Shown: positions 24,597 to 33,507, numbered from the stretch's first letter. The stretch: DNA of 64,000 nt from Defluviimonas sp. SAOS-178_SWC (GCF_039830135.1 NZ_CP156081.1:2900001-2964000); one strand, 5' to 3'. Notes: generated from the letters alone by a model not told the origin. Made by a program: numbers and translations.

Positions 24597-24750
24597 AAGG
24601 TCGAACTTAACACCGACGCCAAAATCCCGTCAGACGACCTCCGCCGGAGGGATACACTGGACCTTCCGCTGACGGTCCTCTGCGCCAGTTGAAAACCTGA
24701 CGCCCTTCCCCGACACTCCCCCCGAACGCACTCGGCTTGGGAGGCCCAGC

Positions 24751-25143
24751 ATGACCGACGTCACCGGCGGATGCCTTTGCGGCGCGGTGCGGGTGACCGC
24801 GCGGGGGGAGCCCTATCGGGTCGGCCTCTGCCATTGCCTCGACTGCCGCAAGCATCACGGCGCTCTCTTCTACGCCGCCGCGATCTTTCCCGCTACCGCC
24901 GTCACGGTCGATGGCACGACCAGCGCCTACAACGGCCGCCACTTCTGCCCGCGCTGCGGCTCCTCCGTCTTCGCCCGCTGGGAGGACGAGGTGGAGGTCC
25001 ATCTCGGCACGCTCGACGCCCCGGACCGGTTCCTGCCGACCTACGAGAACTGGACGATCCGCCGCGAGCGCTGGCTGCCGCCCTTCCGGGTCAGGCACAG
25101 CTACGAACGTGACCGGGAAGGGACGGGGCGCACGGAGGATTAG
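24751..25143 (+). CDS. GFA family zinc protein (glutathione-dependent formaldehyde-activating-like), first copy
   Basis: Small protein of 130 residues with the GFA zinc-site cysteines: GGCLCGAVRV (Cys8, Cys10), LCHCLDCRKHHG (Cys27, Cys29, Cys32) and FCPRCGSSVFARWED. Start at 24751 follows GGGAGG. GFA enzymes catalyse S-hydroxymethylglutathione formation or act as CENP-V-like proteins; for most members the role is unproven. It is the first gene to the right of the IS66 relic and looks intact. A second GFA protein is at 49333-49797. Confidence 0.88.
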   Translation: MTDVTGGCLCGAVRVTARGEPYRVGLCHCLDCRKHHGALFYAAAIFPATAVTVDGTTSAYNGRHFCPRCGSSVFARWEDEVEVHLGTLDAPDRFLPTYENWTIRRERWLPPFRVRHSYERDREGTGRTED

Positions 25144-25196
25144 GGCGCAAGGACAAGAGGCCCGGCCCGATCCTTGCGGATCAGGCGTTCGCGGCG

Positions 25197-25219
25197 GAAA
25201 CCCTCCACTGGAGGGTTTC
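25197..25219. terminator. Hairpin between convergent genes
   Basis: A perfect 10-bp stem, GAAACCCTCC (25197-25206) pairing with GGAGGGTTTC (25210-25219), with a 3-base loop. It lies between the stop codons of the GFA gene and the minus-strand gene to its right. No long T-run follows on either side, so it may be a bidirectional terminator of moderate strength. Confidence 0.55.
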
Positions 25220-25229
25220 TGATCGCCGC

Positions 25230-25523
25230 TCACCCCAGATAATCGAACATCACCGTGCCGTGGCGGCGATCCACCGATTGCGGGTTCAGAAGCCCCGCCT
25301 TCCCCGCTGCCTCGTAAAGCGCCATCGCGCCGAGCGTGGCCGCCTCGGCCTCCGCCGCCGAGGCGTAGAGGGCAACGTTCGCGGCCTTGCCGGCCCCGAA
25401 ATCGACGAGGACCGAGGTCTTCGGCCCAAGGTCTTTCACCTTGTCGGCGATGGAGCGGCAGAACGCCTCCACCTCGCCGCGCTTGTCCGCCGGGTAATCG
25501 AAGGTCGTGATCGTGCAATGCAT
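25230..25523 (-). CDS. Conserved hypothetical protein (97 aa)
   Basis: Ninety-seven residues starting at 25523, where CGGAGGAACC gives a strong ribosome binding site; a longer frame up to 25619 has none. The protein begins MHCTITTFDYPADKRGEVEA and contains KTSVLVDFGAGKAANVALYA. The pattern suggests a small alpha/beta (ferredoxin-like, DUF1330/ABM-type) fold, which is a guess. It is divergent from the DUF302 gene with about 150 bp between, so both may share a promoter region. Confidence 0.6.
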   Translation of the reverse strand: MHCTITTFDYPADKRGEVEAFCRSIADKVKDLGPKTSVLVDFGAGKAANVALYASAAEAEAATLGAMALYEAAGKAGLLNPQSVDRRHGTVMFDYLG

Positions 25524-25674
25524 TTCCGGTTCCTCCGTGATGAAAGCGCGCAGATTACACCAAACCGGCCCGATCCCGAAGCGCGTGGACGGCCTGCCGC
25601 CCGTGCCAACCGGCCGCATCCCGTTGCCGGCCGCGCCTTCCTACCTAGGCAGGGAGAAGCAACAGGAGGCCCCC

Positions 25675-26061
25675 ATGTCCTACACGATCGACCGAATTCT
25701 CCCCTCCACGAGCCTCGCGGAGGCCGAGCACCGCACCCGCGCCGCGCTTTCCGCCAAGGGCTTCGGCGTCCTGACAGAGATCGACGTCGCGGCGACGATG
25801 AAGAAGAAGCTCGACCGCGACATGGCCGGCTACAGGATCCTCGGCGCCTGCAATCCCAGCATGGCCTGGGAGGCGATCGGGATGGAGCCCCGCGTCGGCG
25901 CGATGCTGCCCTGCAACGTGATCCTGCGCGCGGTGGGCGGCGGCGTGGAAGTGAGCGCCATCGACCCTGTCGCTTCGATGGCGGCGATTGACAATTCCGG
26001 GTTGAAAAACCTCGCCCATCAGGTCCGCGACATGCTGGCCGAGGTCGTCGCGGCCATCTAG
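25675..26061 (+). CDS. DUF302 domain protein
   Basis: One hundred and twenty-eight residues with the DUF302 pattern: SLAEAEHRTRAALSAKGFGV, LTEIDVAATMKKKL, YRILGACNPSMAWEAI and GAMLPCNVILRAVGGG. Start at 25675 follows CAGGAGG. The domain is small, probably cytoplasmic since no signal peptide is seen, and of unknown function; in other bacteria it is often linked with sulfur or redox proteins. The neighbouring cytochromes fit that, but the link is only by position. Confidence 0.88.
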   Translation: MSYTIDRILPSTSLAEAEHRTRAALSAKGFGVLTEIDVAATMKKKLDRDMAGYRILGACNPSMAWEAIGMEPRVGAMLPCNVILRAVGGGVEVSAIDPVASMAAIDNSGLKNLAHQVRDMLAEVVAAI

Positions 26062-26135
26062 GGCCCTTGTCGCGCGGCTTGCCAACGCACCCGACCTCGT
26101 CCACGCTGGGGCCGAAACGCAAGCCGCCGGGTCCG

Positions 26136-26894
26136 ATGAGCTTCGTCAACGACCACCAGCTGCCGCTGATCCTCGCCTGCTTCCTCCTCGGCAGCCTTGG
26201 TGCGACGATGCTTTTCCGGCGCCGCGTCACGGCGCGGGCGTGGAAGATCGCCGATCTCGTCTGGGTCTGCCTCGGCGGCATAGGCGCGATCACCGCCGTC
26301 ATCGCGGGGGTCTACACCGCCGACAGTTCGCGCCTCGACCGGCAGATCGACCTCGCCTATGCGGCGAGCGGGGCCTTCGACCGCGACGCGGCCCGCTTCC
26401 GCCTCGCCCATTGCGAGACCGACCACCCGAGCCCGGCCTTCCGCTCCGCGATCCGCGACCTCTGCGAGAAGGTCGAGTTCCTGTCGGCCTCAACCGCCGG
26501 GAACAGCGCCCTGCCCCTTTTCATCGCCGTTACCGAACGCGCGGCGCCCCTGAGCGGGCTCCGCCTTTTCGGATCCGGCGGCATGGCGGAGATGGAAGCG
26601 GAGGTGGCACGGTTCGAACCTGCGAGTTTCCTCGCCTTCGTGGCCGAGGACGACGTGACCCGCGCCGCCGTGGCGCTTTTGCGCGCCGCGCCCTCGACGG
26701 CCGGAATCGCGGGCGAATACCTGGTCATCGCCCGCTCCTACGAGGAGTTGATCGAAGAGGTCATGCATCTCGGCGCGGAATGGGACTATCTCCAGTCCCG
26801 CTCCGGCATCCTCACGCTTCAGGTCCTCGCGCTCTGCCTCGTCGCCTTCGCGGCCCCGTTCCGACTGGGCAAATCGGTCGTCGACCTAATGTAA
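26136..26894 (+). CDS. Hypothetical membrane protein (252 aa)
   Basis: Three predicted membrane segments: residues about 8-26 (LPLILACFLLGSLGATMLF), about 37-57 (IADLVWVCLGGIGAITAVIA) and near the C-terminus (ILTLQVLALCLVAFAAPF). Between them lies a helical soluble region with a CETDHPSPAF segment and two cysteines (LCEKVEF). No known domain is recognised. The ATG at 26136 is chosen because the preceding in-frame part has no conserved look. The stop lies close to the GST-like gene, which converges. Confidence 0.6.
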   Translation: MSFVNDHQLPLILACFLLGSLGATMLFRRRVTARAWKIADLVWVCLGGIGAITAVIAGVYTADSSRLDRQIDLAYAASGAFDRDAARFRLAHCETDHPSPAFRSAIRDLCEKVEFLSASTAGNSALPLFIAVTERAAPLSGLRLFGSGGMAEMEAEVARFEPASFLAFVAEDDVTRAAVALLRAAPSTAGIAGEYLVIARSYEELIEEVMHLGAEWDYLQSRSGILTLQVLALCLVAFAAPFRLGKSVVDLM

Positions 26895-26898
26895 GCGG

Positions 26899-27513
26899 TC
26901 AGCCCGGCGACCAGACCTGCGGCACCGTCGCCTGAAAGCTCGGGCGGTCCTCAAGCGACCGGACGAGTGACCAGAGCCGTTCCCGTCCACCCCAATCCGG
27001 GCCGCCGCGCGCCTCCGACCACAGAAGCAGGCACGCCGCCGCCACACCTGGCAGGGTCACACCGGGGCGCAACCGCCCGGCACTGGCGTGATCCTCCAGC
27101 CAGTCCAGTGTCTCGGCAAAGCGGCGCAGATGCCGCGCCCCGAGATCGTAGCCGATATGGTTCGTGGCCACGGGCCGCAGTCCGCACCAGTCCTGATAGA
27201 AGGCTGCCACCATCGCGTCGCCGGCCTGAAGCGTGGTCAGCAGTATCTGCCGCTCGTCTTCCGGCCGGTATCCATCGTCGGGCCGCCCGGCCACATCCCA
27301 CAGCCGTTCAAGGATCAGAAATGTGGGAAAGAGCGCCTTGTCCCCCTCGACGAGCGCCGGAACCTGGCCGAGCGGATTGAGCCGGAACAGATCGTCGAGC
27401 GGAGGGAAGCTCCATTCCACCGGCGTGATCGGCAAGGACCATTCGGCAATCAGAACCCGCGCCATCCGCGCATAAGGCGATCCCGGAAAATAGCAAAGTT
27501 CGGCTTTCGGCAC
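26899..27513 (-). CDS. Glutathione S-transferase family protein
   Basis: A GST-like protein of about 204 residues. The N-terminal thioredoxin-fold part has ELCYFPGSPYARMARVLIAE, then LNPLGQVPALVEGDKALFPT, the cis-Pro and the SNAIL/TRIP-type position being in VPALVEG. The C-terminal helical domain follows. A GTG at 27513 with GGGGGAGGGCAGG upstream is preferred as start; an ATG at 27537 would add eight residues. No role is apparent from the neighbours. Confidence 0.75.
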   Translation of the reverse strand: MPKAELCYFPGSPYARMARVLIAEWSLPITPVEWSFPPLDDLFRLNPLGQVPALVEGDKALFPTFLILERLWDVAGRPDDGYRPEDERQILLTTLQAGDAMVAAFYQDWCGLRPVATNHIGYDLGARHLRRFAETLDWLEDHASAGRLRPGVTLPGVAAACLLLWSEARGGPDWGGRERLWSLVRSLEDRPSFQATVPQVWSPG

Positions 27514-27541
27514 CCTGCCCTCCCCCGGGCGTCGCATCCTC

Positions 27542-27943
27542 TTACTTTTGCAGACCCTTCACGTAGTTGGCGAGGGCGATCAGATTGACCGGCGTCGGCG
27601 TCGCGATGCCGTCGCCGGTATCGTACATGACCAGCGGGCCTTCCTGAAGCGCGACCCCAAGCTCCGGCATGACCGAGGAGCGGTCGCCGCGGCGCGTATA
27701 CCCGTCAATGGTGGACATGACCCGCACCATCGGGAAGGTGCCGCCATTGCGGGCGGCAATCGTGGTGAGGTCCGCCGGCGCCTTGCCCAGCCCCTCCGCC
27801 GCCGCCCCGTCGCCCTTGCCGCTGTCGCCGTGGCAGGATGCGCAATAATCCGTGAAAAGTGCCCGGCCCGAGACCTGGCGCTCCGGCGCACAGGCCACAA
27901 GCAGCGCCGCCGCCGCCATGCTCGTTGCGAATATCCGGATCAT
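27542..27943 (-). CDS. Mono-haem c-type cytochrome, lipoprotein
   Basis: Exported cytochrome c of 133 residues. The N-terminus has a lipoprotein signal with LLVACAPE, so the protein is probably anchored to a membrane in the periplasm. Haem motif CASCH at about residues 35-39, with GKGDGAAAE after it, and the methionine ligand probably in SSVMPELG. It is paralogous to the next cytochrome: both have PADLT/PDLT, IAARNGG and a MxxIDG segment. The pair may shuttle electrons for a periplasmic dehydrogenase. Confidence 0.88.
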   Translation of the reverse strand: MIRIFATSMAAAALLVACAPERQVSGRALFTDYCASCHGDSGKGDGAAAEGLGKAPADLTTIAARNGGTFPMVRVMSTIDGYTRRGDRSSVMPELGVALQEGPLVMYDTGDGIATPTPVNLIALANYVKGLQK

Positions 27944-28001
27944 GTCGGCCTCCTGCCCGTTTTCCCCACTTTGCCCCGGCGCGGACCGCGCTGCAACCGG
28001 C

Positions 28002-28400
28002 TCACTCCGCCGTCTGGATCGAGGCGAGGTAGTCGGCGAGCGCCAGGACGCGGGCGGAAGTGATCACCGGACTGCCGTCCGGTGCGTCCGCCGCCTTCGT
28101 GTCGCCTGAAAAGAGCGCGCCGAAAAGCGGCATCGGCCCGCCGTGGCCGCGCAGCCCGGTGCGTCCGTCGATCATGTGGACGACCTTCAGCCACGGGAAC
28201 TCGCCACCATTGCGCGCGGCGATCCGGGTCAGGTCCGGCACCGGGATGCTGATCAGGTCGACCATCGGCCCGTCGCCCTTTGCCTCGGCTCCGTGGCAGG
28301 CGGCACAGGCCCCGTGATAGGTTTCGCGGCCAAGGGTCAGGTCATCGGCGGCAAATGCCGGACCTGCGGCAAGAAGCAGAAAAAGAACGGGTTTCAACAT
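28002..28400 (-). CDS. Mono-haem c-type cytochrome, periplasmic
   Basis: One hundred and thirty-two residues with a Sec signal (LKPVLFLLLAAGPAFAAD). The haem motif is CAACH in TYHGACAACHGAEAKGDGPM; the methionine ligand is probably in GGPMPLFG. It shares PDLTRIAARNGGEF with the previous cytochrome, so the two arose by duplication. Start at 28400 follows GGAGGTTCCC. It lies 58 bp upstream of the other cytochrome and could be in one transcript. Confidence 0.88.
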   Translation of the reverse strand: MLKPVLFLLLAAGPAFAADDLTLGRETYHGACAACHGAEAKGDGPMVDLISIPVPDLTRIAARNGGEFPWLKVVHMIDGRTGLRGHGGPMPLFGALFSGDTKAADAPDGSPVITSARVLALADYLASIQTAE

Positions 28401-28464
28401 GGGAACCTCCGGTTCGCGTGGCGCCATCCTGCGCCGGGATACGGATGCGGCGCCTTGATCCGGA

Positions 28465-29448
28465 TCAGGCGGCGCCGGCGAGTGAGAGGACGCTCTGCCA
28501 GAGTGGATCGGGCACCTCGGCGGTCTCCTCGCCCTCGACCCGTGCGCCGGGCAGTCGCGCGCCCTCGTCGGCGGCGATGGCCTCGGCCAGGCGGGCAAAG
28601 CGGGCGGCGAAATCGCGCGAGGTCGCCGGGTCGATCAGGATGTAGAACTGGCCAAGGTCGTGCGGCGGCCCTTCCGGCGCTTTCAGGGGCTTCACGTCCA
28701 ACGAATTGCGGCCGCCGGTCATGCCCGCCGCCAGAAGCTCCGCCATGAGGCCAAAGCCCCAACCCTTGTGCCCGCCCGACGACAGGAGCGCGCCCGACAG
28801 CGCCGCCTCGGGGTCGGTGGTCGGATTGCCGTCCGCGTCTACAGCCCAGCCAAGCGGGATCGTCACGCCCGCCGCCTTGGCCATGGTGATCTTGCCAAGG
28901 GCGACGGCGGAGGTGGAGAAATCGAACTGCATCGCGATGCCGCCCGCCCCGTCCGGCACCGAGAAGGCGATCGGGTTGGTGCCGATCACCCGCGCCTTGC
29001 CGCCCGGCGGGGCGACGATCGGCGTCGCGTTGGTGAAGCCGATGGCGATCAGCCCATCGCGCGCGATCTGCTCGGTGAAATAGCCAAGCGAGGTGCAGGT
29101 ATGGGCGTGACCCACCGCCAGAGTCGCGGTGCCGTAGTCGCGGGCCGCAGCCACCGCAACGCCGCGCGCGCAGGCAAAGGCCGGCTGGGCGAAGCCCATG
29201 CGCGCATCGACCCGAACCGTGCCGGGACGGGGGCGACTGACGACCGGCTCCACGTCGCCCTTGACCCGACCGGAGCGGAGCTGCTGGCAATAGCTTTCAA
29301 GGTAGTAGAGCCCGCAGATCACGTTGCCGGTGGCCTCGGCCCGGCCAATCGCGCGCGCGACCTCCGCCGCGACCCACTCCGCCGCGCCATGTTGCATCAG
29401 CGCGGCCCTGGAGCGGTCTTCGATCTCGACGATGCTGATCCGCGGCAT
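28465..29448 (-). CDS. Ldh family NAD(P)-dependent oxidoreductase (malate/L-lactate/ureidoglycolate dehydrogenase-like)
   Basis: Three hundred and twenty-seven residues with the Ldh2/DpkA fold pattern: GVAVAAARDYGTATLAVGHA, IGFTNATPIVAPPGGKARVI, GTNPIAFSVPDG, FDFSTSAVALGKI and GGHKGWGFGLMAELLAAGM. These enzymes reduce 2-oxo acids or cyclic imino acids with NAD(P)H. The exact substrate is not given by the sequence. The gene starts 16 bp downstream of lolD and may be read with it. Confidence 0.88.
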   Translation of the reverse strand: MPRISIVEIEDRSRAALMQHGAAEWVAAEVARAIGRAEATGNVICGLYYLESYCQQLRSGRVKGDVEPVVSRPRPGTVRVDARMGFAQPAFACARGVAVAAARDYGTATLAVGHAHTCTSLGYFTEQIARDGLIAIGFTNATPIVAPPGGKARVIGTNPIAFSVPDGAGGIAMQFDFSTSAVALGKITMAKAAGVTIPLGWAVDADGNPTTDPEAALSGALLSSGGHKGWGFGLMAELLAAGMTGGRNSLDVKPLKAPEGPPHDLGQFYILIDPATSRDFAARFARLAEAIAADEGARLPGARVEGEETAEVPDPLWQSVLSLAGAA

Positions 29449-29463
29449 GGTCGTCCTTCTGAC

Positions 29464-30141
29464 TTAGTGAAGTCTTCCGTTGTCGAGGTGCACCACGCGG
29501 TCCATCCGAGCGGCAAGTTCGAGATTGTGGGTGGCGATCAACGCCGACAGGCCGGTATCGCGGACAAGCTCCATCAGCGTCGCGAAGACCTGGTCGGCGG
29601 TTGCAGGGTCGAGGTTGCCGGTCGGCTCGTCGGCCAGAAGGAGCTTCGGTGCGTTGGCGAGCGCCCGGCAGAAGGCGACGCGCTGCTGCTCGCCGCCCGA
29701 CAGCTCCGCCGGACGGTGATCGGCGCGGGTGGCGATGCCGACGCGGGTCAGAAGCTCCCGCGCCCGCGCCTCGGCCGTGGCCTTCGGCACGGCATTGGCG
29801 AGCTGCGGCAGCACGATGTTCTCCAGCGCCGAGAATTCCGGCAGGAGGTGATGGAACTGGTAGACAAAGCCCACCTCGCCCCGCCGCACCTCGGTCCGGG
29901 CGCGGTCCGAAAGCCCGGTCATCTCGCAGCCCGAAATCGCCACCGCGCCGGCATCGGCGGTGTCGAGCAGCCCGGCGATGTGCAGAAGCGTGGACTTGCC
30001 CGCGCCCGAGGGGGCGACAAGGGCCACGACCTCGCCGCGCTTCACCGAAAGATCGAGGCCAGAGAGCACCCGCACCTCGCCCGGCATGCCCTTGAGGTAG
30101 GATTTCGCGATGCCCTTGAGGGCGAGGACGCTGTCACTCAT
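29464..30141 (-). CDS. lolD: Lipoprotein-releasing ABC transporter ATPase LolD
   Basis: ABC ATPase of 225 residues. Walker A is at residues 43-51 (APSGAGKST, Ala at the usual first Gly), Q-loop in GFVYQFHHLLPEFSALEN, signature LSGGEQQRVAFCRALAN, Walker B LLLADEPTGNLD and the H-loop in LIATHNLELAARMD. With the membrane subunit encoded just upstream it extracts lipoproteins from the inner membrane for LolA. The start overlaps the lolC stop by 8 bp. Confidence 0.93.
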   Translation of the reverse strand: MSDSVLALKGIAKSYLKGMPGEVRVLSGLDLSVKRGEVVALVAPSGAGKSTLLHIAGLLDTADAGAVAISGCEMTGLSDRARTEVRRGEVGFVYQFHHLLPEFSALENIVLPQLANAVPKATAEARARELLTRVGIATRADHRPAELSGGEQQRVAFCRALANAPKLLLADEPTGNLDPATADQVFATLMELVRDTGLSALIATHNLELAARMDRVVHLDNGRLH

Positions 30142-31420
30142 AGCGAAGCGCCTCCACCGGGCTCATCCGCGCCGCCCGTCTGGCGGGGAAGATGGTCACG
30201 ACGAACGAGAGGACGAGCGACAGCCCGACCGCCCGGCCAACATCCCAGGCCCGCAGATCCGCCGGCAGCCGGTAGATACCCCGGATCGACGGGTCCCACG
30301 CCCCGCCGCCGGAAAGGTAGTTCACCGCCGACATGATCCCGTCGATATTCCAGGCGACGAGGCAGCCGAGGATCACCCCCGCAACGGTGCCGATCACCCC
30401 TGTGAAGGCGCCACAGAGGAAGAAGACGCGCAGGACCGAGCCCTCGGTCAGGCCCATCGTCCTGAGGATGCCGATATCGCGTCCCTTGTTCTTCACCAGC
30501 ATCACCAGCCCCGAGGTGATGTTCATCGCGGCGATCAGGACAAGGATCGCGAGGATCACGAACATCACGTCATCCTCGATCGAAAGGGCGCTCAGGAACG
30601 CGCCCGACGCATCGCGCCAGCTCCAGAGGATCGTGCCCGCGCCCGCGGCGCCGAGAAGCGGAACCGTGTAGTCGTCCACGGCCTCGGGATCGGCGACGTA
30701 AACCTCGATCTCGTCCGCCCCCGCCTCGCGGTTGAAGAAGCTCTGCGCCTCGGCATAGGGCATGTAGATGCGGGTCCGGTCGATGTCCCAGCGCCCGGCG
30801 GAAAAGATGTAGACGACCTCGTAGGCATTGACGCGCGGGCTGGTGCCGAACGCGGTCTTCACACCGTTCGGCTGGAGAAGCTTCACCTTGTCGCCGATGC
30901 CGATACCGAGATCGCGGGCGATGCCCGAGCCGATGGCGATCCCCTCGTCGAAACGGTCGATCTCTCCCAGCGCATCGGATGAGCCGCCGACACGCGGAAT
31001 GGTCTTCAGATCGGCAAGCGAGATGCCGTAGATCTCCGCGACGTTGGAGCGGTCGTTCGCGGTGACCATCGCCTGCCCCCGGATGATCGGCGCGGCACGG
31101 GTGACGCCGGGAATGGCGCGGATTTCGGCGGCGACCGTATCGGGGTTCACGATGGCCCGCGTCGCGACGCCGTTCTCGTCCAGGTAAGTCGCGCGGCTGA
31201 CCGAGACATGGGCATTCGCGCCCAGGATCGTGTCGACGAATTCGGCCCGGAAACCGGCCCGCACCGCCATCGTCGCAACCAGCGCCATGACGCCAAGGGC
31301 GATGCCGATCAGGCTGATCCAGGTCATCACGCTCACGCCCCCCTCGGCCCGGCGGGCCCGCAGGTAACGCCACGCGATCATGAACTCGAAAGGGGAAAAC
31401 GGCGCGGTGCGGCTGGCCAT
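30134..31420 (-). CDS. lolC: Lipoprotein-releasing system membrane subunit LolC/LolE
   Basis: Membrane subunit of 428 residues with the LolC/E plan: first membrane segment at about 27-50, a long periplasmic domain (about 50-275) and three C-terminal segments of the FtsX type (DVMFVILAILVLIAAMNITS, FFLCGAFTGVIGTVAGVILG). N-terminal FEFMIAWRYLRARR and GRDIGILRTMGLTEGSVLRV are typical. Alphaproteobacteria usually have one LolC/E-type (LolF) subunit forming a homodimer, and only one is seen here. Confidence 0.92.
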   Translation of the reverse strand: MASRTAPFSPFEFMIAWRYLRARRAEGGVSVMTWISLIGIALGVMALVATMAVRAGFRAEFVDTILGANAHVSVSRATYLDENGVATRAIVNPDTVAAEIRAIPGVTRAAPIIRGQAMVTANDRSNVAEIYGISLADLKTIPRVGGSSDALGEIDRFDEGIAIGSGIARDLGIGIGDKVKLLQPNGVKTAFGTSPRVNAYEVVYIFSAGRWDIDRTRIYMPYAEAQSFFNREAGADEIEVYVADPEAVDDYTVPLLGAAGAGTILWSWRDASGAFLSALSIEDDVMFVILAILVLIAAMNITSGLVMLVKNKGRDIGILRTMGLTEGSVLRVFFLCGAFTGVIGTVAGVILGCLVAWNIDGIMSAVNYLSGGGAWDPSIRGIYRLPADLRAWDVGRAVGLSLVLSFVVTIFPARRAARMSPVEALRYE

Positions 31421-31490
31421 GCTGGCTCCGGTCGGAAGGGCGCGCGCAAGGTGGCGGCGCGGGGGGGAAAGGTCAAGGGCGGCACCGCCC

Positions 31491-31982
31491 TCAGCGCGGC
31501 GCGCGCCTGCGGAACGGCGTCGCGACGAGCGTCAGAAGCCCCATGACGGCCGCCCAGCCGCCGAGAAACCCGATCCCTGCCGTGGTCACGCCCGTCAGCG
31601 TCACCGGCACCGCCGGCTTGAACTCCGCGAGTGTCGCCTGGAACAGCTCCGTATCGGCGAAACGTTGCGGCATGAAGACCCGTTCCACCGGCCCCGCCGC
31701 GCGCAGGAGCGTAAGGTCGCCGGTCAGCCGCTCGAACCGCGCGAAGGCGTTGCGCATATCCTCCTGCCGGAACCCGAGGAACTCGGTCCCGGTCATCGAG
31801 GCGAGCGCCCTTTCCCGGTCCATGCCCGCCTTTTCGGCCGAGGCGTCGAAATCGGCGGTGACGGCGGCCAGGGCATCGACCTGACCGCCGAGGCGCTGGA
31901 GGTATTGCTGCGAGAATTCGGGGAACTGCGACAGCGTCCCCGCCCCGGCCAGTCCTCCGACGAAGGCCAGGAGCCTCAGCAT
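31491..31982 (-). CDS. DUF2937 family protein
   Basis: One hundred and sixty-three residues with the DUF2937 pattern: LLAFVGGLAGAGTLSQFPEF, SQQYLQRLGGQVDALAAV and a C-terminal membrane segment (TTAGIGFLGGWAAVMGLLTL). N-terminal hydrophobic segment plus C-terminal segment suggest an inner membrane protein with a helical periplasmic part. Its start overlaps the proS stop by one base (TGATG). Function unknown. Confidence 0.85.
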   Translation of the reverse strand: MLRLLAFVGGLAGAGTLSQFPEFSQQYLQRLGGQVDALAAVTADFDASAEKAGMDRERALASMTGTEFLGFRQEDMRNAFARFERLTGDLTLLRAAGPVERVFMPQRFADTELFQATLAEFKPAVPVTLTGVTTAGIGFLGGWAAVMGLLTLVATPFRRRAPR

Positions 31983-33319
31983 CAGCGCCCTGCGTAGATC
32001 TGGGCGACGCGGTCGATGGCGGCCTCGGGGCTCATCTCCTCGCTTGTTCCGGTCGCACGCGAGGTCAATTCCACCTTGCCGGCTGCAAGCCCGCGCGGCC
32101 CGACGGTGATCCGCCAGGGCAGACCGATCAGGTCCATCGTCGCGAACTTGGCGCCGGCGCGTTCGTCGCGGTCGTCGTAAAGCGCCTCGAGCCCCTTGGC
32201 CCTGAGGGCGGCATAAAGCGCGTCGCAGGCCGCGTCCGCCGCACCGTCGCCCTGCTTGAGGTTGACGATACCGACCGGGAAGGGCGTGACGCCCTCGGGC
32301 CAGATGATGCCCTTATCGTCGTGGCTGGCCTCGATGATCGCGCCGAGAAGGCGGCTGACGCCGATCCCGTGCGAACCCATATGAACCGGGACGCGGGTGC
32401 CGTCCGGGGTCACGACGGTCGCGCCCATCGGTTCGGAATACTTGGTGCCGAAGTAGAAGATCTGCCCGACCTCGATGCCGCGCCCGACCTTGCGATGCGC
32501 CTCGGGCACGTTCGCGAACACCGCCTCGTCATGGGTCTCGTCGGTGCGGGCGTAAAGCGTCGTGAATTCCTCACAGACCTTCGCGACCTGGCCCTTGTCG
32601 TCATAGTCGATGTCGCGGGCGCCGAGCTTGAGGTCGGTCACGCGGTCGTCGTAGAAGACCTCGCTCTCACCGGTCGAGGCGAGGACGAGGAATTCGTGGG
32701 TGTTGTCGCCGCCGATCGGCCCCGAGGCCGCGCGCATCGGGATCGCGGTCAGGCCCATCCGCTCGTAGGTGCGCAGATAGCTGACCATGTGGCGGTTGTA
32801 GGCGTGAAGGGCGTCTTCCTTCGTCACGTCGAAATTGTAGCCGTCCTTCATCAGGAACTCGCGGCCGCGCATCACGCCGAAGCGCGGGCGGATCTCGTCG
32901 CGGAACTTCCACTGGACGTGGTAGAGGGTCAGCGGCAGATCCTTGTAGGAGCCGACATGGGCGCGGAAGATGTCGGTGATCATCTCCTCGTTCGTCGGCC
33001 CGTAGAGCATGTCGCGGCCATGCCGGTCGCGGATGCGCAGCATCTCCTCGCCGTAATCGTCGTAGCGACCGGATTCGCGCCAGAGATCGGCGGGCTGGAG
33101 CGTCGGCATGAGAAGCGGGATATGGCCGGCGCGGATCTGTTCCTGGTGGACGATCTCCTCGATCCGGCGCAGGACCCGGAAGCCCATCGGCAGCCAGGAA
33201 TAGATGCCGGCCGCCTGCTGCTTGATCATGCCGGCGCGTAGCATGTAGCGGTGGCTGACGATCTGCGCCTCGGCGGGGTTTTCCTTGAGGACAGGCAGGA
33301 AGTAGCGGGAAAGGCGCAT
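31982..33319 (-). CDS. proS: Prolyl-tRNA synthetase
   Basis: Class II synthetase of 445 residues that charges tRNA-Pro. Motif 2 and active-site signatures are in [51 protein letters not shown], and motif 3 in [17 protein letters not shown]; the anticodon-binding domain is at the C-terminus. The length is that of the short alphaproteobacterial form without the editing insertion found in the E. coli enzyme (572 residues), so mischarged Ala-tRNA-Pro must be cleared by a separate protein, as known for the group. Confidence 0.95.
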   Translation of the reverse strand: MRLSRYFLPVLKENPAEAQIVSHRYMLRAGMIKQQAAGIYSWLPMGFRVLRRIEEIVHQEQIRAGHIPLLMPTLQPADLWRESGRYDDYGEEMLRIRDRHGRDMLYGPTNEEMITDIFRAHVGSYKDLPLTLYHVQWKFRDEIRPRFGVMRGREFLMKDGYNFDVTKEDALHAYNRHMVSYLRTYERMGLTAIPMRAASGPIGGDNTHEFLVLASTGESEVFYDDRVTDLKLGARDIDYDDKGQVAKVCEEFTTLYARTDETHDEAVFANVPEAHRKVGRGIEVGQIFYFGTKYSEPMGATVVTPDGTRVPVHMGSHGIGVSRLLGAIIEASHDDKGIIWPEGVTPFPVGIVNLKQGDGAADAACDALYAALRAKGLEALYDDRDERAGAKFATMDLIGLPWRITVGPRGLAAGKVELTSRATGTSEEMSPEAAIDRVAQIYAGR

Positions 33320-33507
33320 CGGGGTCTCGGTCCTTGGAAGTCGGGTCGTCCCCGCTTATGCGAAAGAGGGCCGTCAGGCAAGCGGGCGGGCGTGCCGCGA
33401 TCCGGCGGAGGCCCGTTCCGGGCCGCTCTCTTTGCCTCGCCGCCGGGACGGCGGCTCAGGCGCCTCCGGCGGAGGTATTTTCGGCAAGGTGAAAGGACGG
33501 TCGGCGC
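33320..33507. other. Intergenic spacer between recN and proS with a short inverted repeat
   Basis: 188 bp. Near 33455-33482 it contains GCGCCTCCGGCGGAGGTATT, a CCTCC/GGAGG dyad of a kind common between genes in Rhodobacterales. On the + strand it is followed by a short T-run, but both neighbours are on the minus strand, so a terminator role is uncertain. Confidence 0.35.

Larger units (their letters stand above)
23266..24655 (-). mobile_element. Internally deleted IS66-family relic with intact ends
   Basis: Termini match as inverted repeats: left GTATCCATCCGGTGAAGG, right (reverse complement) GTATCCCTCCGGCGGAGG. They are flanked by a perfect 8-bp target duplication ACTGGACC at 23258-23265 and 24656-24663. 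The 1390 bp inside keep tnpA (nonsense mutated), the first codons of tnpB joined to the end of tnpC, and a small accessory gene. About 1.1 kb is missing compared with full IS66 elements. The termini differ from the two complete copies, so this is another IS66 subtype. Confidence 0.9.
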
